Assembly: GCA_019058135.1 (NCBI GenBank)
Contig: JAHLWE010000225.1
Location: forward strand, 1-22,649
Origin: Promethearchaeota archaeon
GTDB lineage: Archaea > Asgardarchaeota > Lokiarchaeia > Sigyniarchaeales > SOKP01
Reading direction: 5' to 3'
DNA length: 22,649 nt
Shown here: positions 1 through 5,918 of the stretch, piece after piece
Layout: every line of letters begins with the position of its first letter
How positions within the stretch are numbered: the stretch's first letter is position 1
The notes under the pieces: model-generated
Seen by the model: the letters and a program-made list of their open reading frames with translations, nothing else
Told to the model about the DNA's origin: nothing
The model's database searches: none
Position numbers and translations under genes: made by a program

Positions 1-513
1 GCCAATAATCATTGAAGATAATATTATCGCAGCTTGACCAACCGATATATTACTTCCAAATTCAATAAATTCACAATTTACCCATGCATCAAAAATTGAA
101 TTTGAAAAATTTGTTTTTACTCCAAATACTTTCATTAAAATTACATCATGCCAGGGAACGGGGAATGAATGACTTATCCATGCTGGCCATTTTATAATCA
201 TTGATCGGAGGCTCCAATAACAATAATCTCTATTTTTAGGATCTCTTTTGAACACACCTTCTCGAGGTTTATGAAATAAATTTACAAAAATTAAGATTAT
301 TTTTGCAAAAAATATTGAACTAAAAACTAAAGTTAAATAAAAAAGAAGAAATTCTAATGGCAAAAGAGCAAAAAATAGTAATTCATTAATATTTAGAATT
401 TTCCAAAAAAACCAAAATTGTAAAATGGGAGGAATGCAACTTCCCCATATTAAAATGAAATATATTATAAAATATCTCTTTTTAGCTATAACACTTGCCG
501 TAAAAGGAGCCAT
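1..513 (-). CDS. Membrane-anchored left-handed beta-helix (hexapeptide acyltransferase-like) protein, C-terminus cut by window edge
   Basis: This open frame of 171 codons runs off the left edge. It starts at the ATG at 513, 23 bases after the stop of the upstream gene (537-1406). The N-terminal half has hydrophobic membrane segments (roughly residues 12-32 and 50-85). A conserved joint follows (NLFHKPREGVF, residues 97-107), and the beta-helix begins at about residue 140 (GVKTNFSNSIFDAW, then VGQAA and IIG hexapeptide turns). The same landmarks appear in the next gene (NLIHKPKEGIF and GVKVNFSNSILDSW), so the two are clear paralogues. Proteins of this build are acyltransferase-like and resemble the membrane/LbH C domains of NRPS-like enzymes such as polylysine synthetase. 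That parallel comes from memory. The substrate is unknown. It is very probably cotranscribed with the two genes upstream. Confidence 0.82.
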   Translation of the reverse strand, partial: MAPFTASVIAKKRYFIIYFILIWGSCIPPILQFWFFWKILNINELLFFALLPLEFLLFYLTLVFSSIFFAKIILIFVNLFHKPREGVFKRDPKNRDYCYWSLRSMIIKWPAWISHSFPVPWHDVILMKVFGVKTNFSNSIFDAWVNCEFIEFGSNISVGQAAIILSSMIIG

Positions 514-536
514 TTTTAAAGATACAGGAGTCGCCG

Positions 537-1406
537 TTATTTTTCACCTTTTTTTTTTTCTATTTTTTCATATTTAACTATAGATGTCTCTTTAAATTCG
601 ACATCCTTTTTTATAATAATCTCTCTATTACTTTCGGCATATTTATTTAGTTTTAATTTTCTTGCTGGAATCCCTATATATACCCAATCTTTTTCTAATT
701 CTTGGTTAAAGCTAGTAATTGATGCAGCACCCAATATTGCGTTTTTTCGGATAATTGTTCCTGGAGAAACAACAGAATGACCCCCAACTATAGCGAGATC
801 TTCAAATATTATTTTTTTTATTATTAAATAATTTCCAACAACGATGCCACTACAAACCGTTGAACCTTGTCCAATAAAAACCTTTTTTCCAGCTTCAATA
901 AATTCTAAATCTAACCAGCTGTCTAATATTGAATTTGAAAAATTCACTTTCACTCCCAAACATCTAAAAGCTATAATATCAACATATGGGAGAGGGGTAT
1001 TTCTTGCAAACCATATTACAAATTTTTTTAGTAATTTTCTGATGCACCAAAAAAGATAAACTCTTCTATCTTCTCTAATATGAAAAATTCCTTCTTTTGG
1101 TTTATGAATAAGATTTATAAAAATTAATAATAGTTTAGTAAAAGACAATGAGCAACCCAGGAAGATATAAATATCGCCAAATATCACAAATGGTAATAAT
1201 AAGTAAAAAAGTATAGGTATACCAAAAAAATCCTTCCAAAAGGATGTGAATTGTATTAAAGTTATTGTTCCGGCAAACCAGATAATCGGAATATAAAGCC
1301 ATAAAAATTTCAAAGCATCCTTAGGCATTCCGCTTCCTGTAAGAACGTCAATAGTTAATTCCATAGATTTCGTAGATTCCGTTGACTCTTTCATATCTTT
1401 ATGCAT
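537..1406 (-). CDS. Membrane-anchored left-handed beta-helix (hexapeptide acyltransferase-like) protein
   Basis: A 289-residue protein. Hydrophobic segments lie at about residues 34-55 and 63-100, then the joint NLIHKPKEGIF. A hexapeptide beta-helix of about 100 residues follows (VFIGQGSTVCSG, IVGGHSVVSPGTIIR, AILGAASI) and ends in YIGIPARKLKL, the usual closing motif of LbH acyltransferases. The tail is Lys/Glu rich. The start at 1406 overlaps the upstream stop by 8 bases. An in-frame ATG at 1394 would remove the overlap and has a GAGAG stretch at a better distance, so the true N-terminus may be four residues shorter. It is the middle of three tandem paralogues read as one operon. The catalytic His usual in acyltransferases cannot be assigned with confidence, and the substrate is unknown. 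Confidence 0.85.
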   Translation of the reverse strand: MHKDMKESTESTKSMELTIDVLTGSGMPKDALKFLWLYIPIIWFAGTITLIQFTSFWKDFFGIPILFYLLLPFVIFGDIYIFLGCSLSFTKLLLIFINLIHKPKEGIFHIREDRRVYLFWCIRKLLKKFVIWFARNTPLPYVDIIAFRCLGVKVNFSNSILDSWLDLEFIEAGKKVFIGQGSTVCSGIVVGNYLIIKKIIFEDLAIVGGHSVVSPGTIIRKNAILGAASITSFNQELEKDWVYIGIPARKLKLNKYAESNREIIIKKDVEFKETSIVKYEKIEKKKGEK

Positions 1407-2238
1407 CTCTCGATTTTTTTTTGATTATGATTTGGTCTTCGGTTAATCCAGTACATTCTTTTATTTTTTTTTTAAATATTTTTCTTACGGGTAATCCAAA
1501 ATAATAATTATTACTTCTCAATTGGTTATGCTTTGGGGAAGCAGAAATTGGAAGTAGGGCTACATTATCACCTATCTCCGTGCCTGGACCTGCCAATCCA
1601 AATGCTGAAAATGTAACATTATTTCCTATTTTAATAGTAAAAAAATTTACATTTCCAGAAATCCCTTCTACTAAATGACTGGCTAAAGCACTATTTACTC
1701 CAAAATAGCAATTTTTTCCCGTTTTAATTAATTTATCACCAACAACTTGTTCTTCAAGTGTTGTACCTTTTCCCATCTGGTTTGCACCAATAAAATTAAA
1801 TAATTTAATAGTAAGCCAAGGGAATGGACTTTTTGAAAAAGCCCATTTCGGATACTTTAAAATAAATGATCTTACATGATAAAACTTTAAGGTTTTATTA
1901 GGGAAATCTCTTGGAATTATACCATCTCTAGTAGGTTCCTTTTTCTCTGTATAATAAAAAACTATCTTTAAATTAATTGCTATTATGAATAAATGTAATA
2001 AATAACATACAATTATAATAATTGGAGTAAAAATTAAAATAATAAGAGAGTTTAGATTTGTAAAAAGATCCAGAAAATTTGAAGCATTTAATACTTTAGG
2101 AATTAAAAAAAAATTGATAAATGTAATGAATAGAATTCCAGGAATACCAAATGAAACAAAATAAATTAGAAAAAAACTTACTGCATAAAGAAAGATATTA
2201 TGATACTTCATTTTTTTCTTATTAGTTTCTGATTCCAT
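1399..2238 (-). CDS. Membrane-anchored left-handed beta-helix protein, first gene of a three-paralogue operon
   Basis: A 279-residue protein with two long hydrophobic stretches (about residues 13-40 and 58-95). A linker follows (DFPNKTLKFYHVRSFILKYP), then a beta-helix region (about 140-260) with repeats such as YFGVNSALASHLV, NFFTIKIGNNVTFSAFG and PGTEIGDNVALLP. It ends in YYFGLPVRKIFKKK, equivalent to the closing motif of the downstream paralogue. It is the most diverged of the three: the NFSNSI-type block of the other two is absent and replaced by NQMGKGTTLEEQVVG. The stop overlaps the start of the next gene, which supports cotranscription. It is probably a membrane-attached acyl- or peptidyl-transferase-like enzyme. 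This is inferred from fold only. Confidence 0.85.
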   Translation of the reverse strand: MESETNKKKMKYHNIFLYAVSFFLIYFVSFGIPGILFITFINFFLIPKVLNASNFLDLFTNLNSLIILIFTPIIIIVCYLLHLFIIAINLKIVFYYTEKKEPTRDGIIPRDFPNKTLKFYHVRSFILKYPKWAFSKSPFPWLTIKLFNFIGANQMGKGTTLEEQVVGDKLIKTGKNCYFGVNSALASHLVEGISGNVNFFTIKIGNNVTFSAFGLAGPGTEIGDNVALLPISASPKHNQLRSNNYYFGLPVRKIFKKKIKECTGLTEDQIIIKKKSRDA

Positions 2239-2539
2239 TTTTTTAAAAATTAGCTTAGAAATTAATTAAAGGTTACTATTTTGAAAAAAAATATTTTTTA
2301 ATAATTAGATACCAATAAGAGCAATTTTAAAAGATTTAATTTTTATATGTACCGACAAAAATAATAAACTTCCAAGCAGTAAGAATACCATACGACAAAA
2401 ATAGAATCGTTATGAAGAATTTCAACCCACAGAACATAATATGAGCATATTATATTTTTTTTTTAGGAGTTTTAAAAATTTGAAATATAAGAACTTATTA
2501 TTAAGAAATTTTCGATAATATTAAAAAATATTAAAAGGT
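2239..2539. other. Non-coding spacer between divergent genes
   Basis: About 300 bases separate the minus-strand LbH operon from the plus-strand gene at 2540. No credible ORF, tRNA or repeat array was seen. It must hold the promoters of both flanking units, but the whole stretch is so A/T rich that no single TATA box stands out. The one distinctive element is the hairpin with a T tract at 2436-2464. Confidence 0.6.
2436..2464 (+). terminator. Hairpin followed by a T tract
   Basis: ATAATATG at 2436-2443 is followed, after two bases, by its exact reverse complement CATATTAT (2446-2453), then one A and ten consecutive T (2455-2464). This looks like an intrinsic or oligo-T terminator on the plus strand, although no annotated gene lies upstream on that strand. 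In such AT-rich DNA it could arise by chance. Confidence 0.35.
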
Positions 2540-2866
2540 TTGAGTACTATTAACGGCGGTAAAGAATTGGAAGCCTATGACCAGATTCTTAAATTCTTTA
2601 ATAAAAAGGATAGAACTATTAAAGAAACTGAAGTATTCGAAGATCAAACTTACATAAATTTAATGGGTTTCTTGAAAAAAAAGAAAGAAATTGAGAACTT
2701 GTACCAAAACTACAAGCTCGTTGAGAACGCCATAATCTTAATCTTATCATTATTTCATGATATACCTCCTGATAGATATAATACAATGGGTAAAGATGCA
2801 AAAAATATTGATAATTCAGATCGCGACGATATTATTAAGATGTTGAAAAAAGAATTTTTAGATTAA
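2540..2866 (+). CDS. Small hypothetical protein (108 aa)
   Basis: A mostly helical, charged 108-residue protein with a TTG start. No ATG lies near the beginning, and the frame reads well from TTG onward (STINGGKELEAYDQILKFF). A Lys-rich helix at about residues 45-60 is followed by a hydrophobic helix (VENAIILILSLF, about 61-73), then an acidic end. No family is recognised. It lies 35 bases upstream of the YkgJ-type gene on the same strand, so the two may be cotranscribed. The complementary frame at 2619-2801 is a shadow. Confidence 0.6.
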   Translation: MSTINGGKELEAYDQILKFFNKKDRTIKETEVFEDQTYINLMGFLKKKKEIENLYQNYKLVENAIILILSLFHDIPPDRYNTMGKDAKNIDNSDRDDIIKMLKKEFLD

Positions 2867-2901
2867 TTAAAAACTATTCTTTCTTATTTTAATATATTAA
2901 A

Positions 2902-3540
2902 ATGCAAAAGGATCGTTTCAAATTTCGATGTATTTATTGCGCGAATTGCTGTTCCGATAAAAAAACAATAGTTAATGTAACTTATCTTGATATTTTAAGA
3001 ATAACTAAAGGATTAAATTTAACTTTTAATGAAATTTTAGAAATTTTGGGTTTTTATATCTATGAAAAAAATTTCTCAAATGATTTTATTAAAAAAATGG
3101 TAATTCCGCCGATAATTACTGAAAAAGGAAACGCTTTTGTTGGGCTATTAAAAAAATCTACTGGGGCATGTATCTTTTTAGATGAAAAAAAAAAGTGTAA
3201 AATTTATAATTTACGCCCTATGTTTTGTCGAACATTTCCATTTACATTTAAAGTATTAAATCTAAGAAGATCTAATTCGAAAATCAATGTCCAGATGTTC
3301 TATACGATAAAAGCAAAAGAATATTGTAAAGGCATTTCAGATAATGCTCCATATATTAGTAATAAAAAATGGGTAAAAATTGGCAAGAAAGTTATAGTAG
3401 AATTAAAGGAAAATAATAAATTTATTGAAATTTGGAACATGAATGTTAAGAAAGGAAGAATTAAACCTACAGCACAAAATTTTATAAAAACTATCTTAAA
3501 ATTTGAAAATAAGATGAAAAAATTGACGATAGAACATTAA
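2902..3540 (+). CDS. YkgJ-family cysteine-cluster protein (putative zinc/iron-chelating domain)
   Basis: A 212-residue protein of the YkgJ/UPF0153 type. The diagnostic N-terminal cluster is visible: FRCIYCANCCSD at residues 8-19 gives the CxxCxxCC pattern. The partner motif follows at about residues 93-113 (CKIYNLRPMFCRTFPF). Together these cysteines are thought to bind a metal or Fe-S centre. The function in archaea is not established, and in some bacteria relatives are linked to metal handling. The C-terminal 80 residues are Lys rich and less conserved. The 3' end (3408-3540) has a degraded copy at 7739-7871, which shows that this gene or a sister gene was once duplicated. The ATG at 2902 is the natural start, since the Cys motif begins seven residues later. 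Confidence 0.85.
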   Translation: MQKDRFKFRCIYCANCCSDKKTIVNVTYLDILRITKGLNLTFNEILEILGFYIYEKNFSNDFIKKMVIPPIITEKGNAFVGLLKKSTGACIFLDEKKKCKIYNLRPMFCRTFPFTFKVLNLRRSNSKINVQMFYTIKAKEYCKGISDNAPYISNKKWVKIGKKVIVELKENNKFIEIWNMNVKKGRIKPTAQNFIKTILKFENKMKKLTIEH

Positions 3541-3547
3541 AAACTTA

Positions 3548-3788
3548 TGAATTGAGAGAATTAACAGAATTAATTTTAGAATTGAAAGTAGATGATATCG
3601 TGGAAACTGTAAAAGAAGCACTTTAAAAAGATGGAAAAGATCTTTTCGATGTTTTAAATTCTTTAACTAAAGGCATGGATGAAGTTGGTCGAAAATATGA
3701 AGCAAAAGGAAACTATTTGATAGAACTAATTTTAGCAGGAGAGACTATGAAAGAAGCGTTTAAAGTCTTGCAATCGGCTTTAACTTGA
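3548..3788 (+). pseudogene. Remnant of a corrinoid (B12-binding) protein, N-terminal cap domain only
   Basis: Read in the frame of codon 3552, the DNA encodes ELRELTELILELKVDDI and VETVKEAL, then a TAA at 3624-3626. The same frame continues with KDGKDLFDVLNSLTKGMDEVG and RKYEAKGNYLIELILAGETM, ending at TGA 3786-3788. This is the four-helix cap (B12-binding 2) domain of MtaC/MtbC/MttC-type corrinoid proteins, in which the run LTKGMDEVG is characteristic. The intact family carries a second, cobalamin-binding domain with a DxHxxG loop, and none is present downstream. An ATG at 3548 lies one frame off the first codons, suggesting a second lesion at the start. The gene is therefore truncated and interrupted. 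It begins 7 bases after the YkgJ gene. Recoding of the stop is unlikely because it is TAA, not TAG. Confidence 0.72.
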
Positions 3789-3888
3789 GAGATTTTACTA
3801 ACTATATAAAATAAAATTTATTTTTAGTATACTATTATCTTATAAAAAAATATTTTGTCCATAAGAGATTAGATTTGAACATAATCGG

Positions 3889-3934
3889 ATATAAAATTAT
3901 AAATTGAACAAGAAATATTTAGTTTATTAAGGAG
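3889..3934 (+). promoter_or_regulatory. Candidate TATA box and ribosome binding site of the small basic protein gene
   Basis: ATATAAAA at 3889-3896 lies about 45 bases before the ATG at 3938, room for a short leader. AAGGAG at 3929-3934 is one of the few textbook Shine-Dalgarno sequences in the window. It lies 3 bases from ATG 3938 but 9 bases from an in-frame GTG at 3944, so the GTG may be the true start. Confidence 0.4.
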
Positions 3935-3937
3935 AAT

Positions 3938-4099
3938 ATGATAGTGAAAAAAAGAAAACGAGCCCCTATTCATGTTACTCTTTCAGATGTAGAACGGGCA
4001 TATAAAAAGGTAGCGGAATTCCAACGCTTAATCGAGCGAGGCAAAACCCCGGAACAGATTTTTAAGGACCTACTCAAGTTGATTCAAATTGACAAGTAG
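3938..4099 (+). CDS. Small basic protein (53 aa) overlapping a nucleotidyltransferase gene
   Basis: A short frame reading MIVKKRKRAPIHVTLSDVER, then a helical segment (KKVAEFQRLIERGKTPEQIF) and an end at QIDK. The strong AAGGAG upstream, the even codon use and the 11-base overlap with the nucleotidyltransferase start (TTG at 4089) all argue that it is real. Its codons are visibly richer in G and C than its neighbours (for example CGG, GCG, CCG, GGC), hinting at transfer. A small partner gene overlapping a nucleotidyltransferase is typical of two-gene toxin-antitoxin or defence modules, so this may be the partner or antitoxin. No family was recognised. Alternative start: GTG at 3944. Confidence 0.6.
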   Translation: MIVKKRKRAPIHVTLSDVERAYKKVAEFQRLIERGKTPEQIFKDLLKLIQIDK

Positions 4100-4678
4100 T
4101 TTTCTTCAATTAATTTTGGATGTAGCAGATCAACTTAAGATTCCTGCCGTTCTCATTGGTGGTTTAGCACTCCCTGCTTATAATGTAGCAAGAACAACGC
4201 TGGATATTGATATTTGTATATATGTTAAATCTCGAGAGGAATTAAACCGGTTTATTGAAGTCTTATACAATAATGATATTTCAACTGTCCAAAATCCAAA
4301 TTTAAATCATGATTTATTTACGGTATTTGGAAAACGCGATCAAGCTGAAATATGGCTAAAATCTTGTGATCCTTTCATTGGGATGATCAAATGGTGGAAA
4401 AGATACGGAAATTTTTTGCTAATGTTTACGTATTAGCTGTGGAAGATTATATCTTGACAAAGCTTGCTAGATTTGATCGTAGTTCGATTGATATTAGTGA
4501 TATTTTAAAAATCTTAATTGCAAACAAAGATGAACTAGATTGGGAATATCTCCGCTTTCGACTAGATTGGATAGATTTAGAAAGCGATTTTAAAGAAATT
4601 TTAGAAGGATTTAAATTTGATTTTAATAATAATTTGCGAAATATCTCAAAAGAGGTTCTAGATAAATTTAAAAATTGA
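4089..4678 (+). pseudogene. Nucleotidyltransferase (DNA polymerase beta-like fold), frameshifted into two pieces
   Basis: Frame one (TTG 4089 to TAG 4434-4436) contains PAVLIGGLALPAYNVARTTL followed by DIDICIYV. This is the GG...(R)T.DID signature of minimal nucleotidyltransferases of the AbiEii/MNT superfamily, with two of the metal-binding acidic residues in DID. The frame then degenerates (IKWWKRYGNFLLMFTY). The family's continuation lies in the -1 frame: DDQMVEKIRKFFANVYVLAV and EDYILTKLARFDRSSIDISD, ending at 4678. The second frame is open from 4370, so the indel lies between 4370 and about 4413, most likely near GGGATG at 4380-4385. Such proteins are often toxins or defence effectors. 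Here it is either a dead gene, a sequencing error, or a case of -1 slippage at A_AAT_TTT (about 4410). Confidence 0.7.
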
Positions 4679-4867
4679 ATTAAGTAATACTCCTTATTTT
4701 TTATATTATATTGTACAAATTTTCAACTGTCTTTCAAATTCAGAGGAAGAGAAGGGCCATCATGCTTTACTTATTTTATTTAATAATCCCAAATTCAGAA
4801 TTATTGCTAATTTTATTTTTTCAATAATACTCCATTTCTCAAGAAAGAAAAACCTAATTAAATCTTT

Positions 4868-4990
4868 ATGGAAAAGACAAAAGCTCGTGCCAATATTAAT
4901 TTAAGACCAAATCAGCTTGTTAGAAGAGATTTATTTTTTAAAAGATCAAGTGATTTATTTTTGAATTACCTTAAGTTTGATATAGATTAA
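4868..4990 (+). CDS. Very small putative ORF (40 aa)
   Basis: An ATG-to-TAA frame encoding MEKTKARANINLRPNQLVRR and a Phe/Leu-rich end (LFLNYLKFDID). The first half resembles nothing with certainty, and the second looks like random A/T-rich sequence. There is no clear ribosome binding site. It may be a genuine microprotein or the head of a lost gene. It is kept only because the surrounding 750 bases otherwise lack genes. Confidence 0.2.
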   Translation: MEKTKARANINLRPNQLVRRDLFFKRSSDLFLNYLKFDID

Positions 4991-5074
4991 CATAAAGACA
5001 TTTTAATTTTTTTTGAAAATACCTTAGTTTTAATCTTTTATTCACTAAACTCATTTTTAGTTATCTCTCTCAAA

Positions 5075-5271
5075 TCATTTTTTAATCACTAATATAAAAT
5101 CTTTTATAATAAACAATATGATAATAATAATCATTAGAATTATTAAAATCCATAAATCTCGTTCCCATAGATAAGGATTTCTTTCTTTCTTATTTTTTAT
5201 TATTTTATCAACTCCTTAATCCATTCAAATATTGAAGATAATAATTCATTAATTTTGGAAATTTCTGACAT
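5075..5271 (-). pseudogene. Small single-pass membrane protein split by a frameshift
   Basis: From ATG 5271 the minus strand reads MSEISKINELLSSIFEWIKE then LIK and TAA at 5200-5202. A second frame overlaps this end and continues KIIKNKKERNPYLWERDLW, then a strongly hydrophobic stretch (ILIILMIIIIILFII) and KDFILVIKK, ending at TGA 5075-5077. The second piece has no ATG, GTG or TTG near its start, whereas joined to the first piece it makes a sensible 65-residue protein: an amphipathic helix, a basic linker and one C-terminal membrane helix. I therefore read it as one gene broken by a one- or two-base change near 5200-5210. No family is recognised. Confidence 0.35.
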
Positions 5272-5375
5272 AGAAAATTCTTTCAAACTCTGGAACAAGA
5301 GTAAAACAGAGTAGTGAAATAACGATGTGTTTGAAACCATTTATAGCTTAATGCACTAAGCGAATGGAATTTTTT

Positions 5376-5410
5376 GGAAGATTCGAATTGAATCTTTCTT
5401 ACAAAAAAAA
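5376..5410 (-). terminator. Candidate terminator region of the rhodanese operon
   Basis: Reading the minus strand after the stop at 5427, a run of eight T (5403-5410) is followed by a hairpin. The arms are GGAAGATTC (5376-5384) and GAATCTTTC (5390-5398), around a five-base loop, with one G-T pair. Oligo-T tracts are the usual archaeal termination signal, so the T run may be the working part. The hairpin could also act on plus-strand transcripts. Confidence 0.35.
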
Positions 5411-5426
5411 GTAGAAATTTAAATTT

Positions 5427-5900
5427 TTATTTTTCAAAATAATCACTCGAAGGAAGTCTCCATTCTCTTTTTTTACCTATTCTATACATTATATATCCAG
5501 CAATTACACAGCAAATAGGTAGGAGGAGGAGGAAAATTCTACCTCTTAACACTGCATCCAAAATCAAAATTCGTAAGGGGGCCCAAGGGGCAGCAATAAG
5601 TACATAGCCGAGAAAAATCCATAGAATACCACCGAAAACACATCCGACTAATCCTACCAACCATATTTTAAAAATGATCTTTTGGTGTTTTAATTTTCTA
5701 CCATAATATACGAAAAATATCAATAGTGGGTACAAAACTGTAAGAAAGATCGCCAGCATCAAGTCTATAATTCCGAAATAAAATAACACCCAATTCATGT
5801 ATATCAAACCTATACAAAGTCCAATACTAACCCATATCGTGTTTTTCTTATAGTTTTTCCAAAAATTCTTGATTTTTTCTTTTGTATTCATTACAATCAT
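5427..5900 (-). CDS. Small multi-pass membrane protein (157 aa)
   Basis: Four hydrophobic segments are evident: about residues 23-43 (WVSIGLCIGLIYMNWVLFYF), 46-66, 80-107 and 120-145. A Lys-rich N-terminus and a polar C-terminus (RLPSSDYFEK) flank them. No family is recognised. It begins 18 bases after the stop of the rhodanese/Cys-rich protein gene on the same strand, so the two are almost certainly cotranscribed. If the upstream gene makes a secreted peptide, this protein would be the natural candidate for its immunity or export partner, but that is inference from position only. An in-frame ATG at residue 4 is an alternative start. Confidence 0.75.
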   Translation of the reverse strand: MIVMNTKEKIKNFWKNYKKNTIWVSIGLCIGLIYMNWVLFYFGIIDLMLAIFLTVLYPLLIFFVYYGRKLKHQKIIFKIWLVGLVGCVFGGILWIFLGYVLIAAPWAPLRILILDAVLRGRIFLLLLPICCVIAGYIMYRIGKKREWRLPSSDYFEK

Positions 5901-5918
5901 CTGTTTACAAATATATCA

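Larger units (their letters stand above)
4679..5426. other. Gene-poor region (about 750 bases)
   Basis: The stretch lies between the broken nucleotidyltransferase and the convergent minus-strand gene that ends at 5427. It contains no long ORF. It does contain a 40-codon plus-strand frame (4868-4990), a broken small membrane protein frame on the minus strand (5075-5271), and terminator-like elements near 5376-5410. The rest is A/T-rich DNA with no recognised structure. Confidence 0.6.

Noticed and set aside
844..1059. Open frame of 71 codons on the plus strand
   Set aside because: It lies wholly inside the beta-helix gene on the other strand, whose protein shows conserved family motifs; antisense shadow.
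3624..3626. Stop-codon readthrough (selenocysteine or pyrrolysine) in the corrinoid fragment
   Set aside because: The codon is TAA, not TGA or TAG, there is no second domain, and the start is also damaged; decay explains it better.
4990..5070. T- and A-runs as separate promoters or terminators
   Set aside because: Such runs occur throughout this AT-rich DNA and carry little information on their own.
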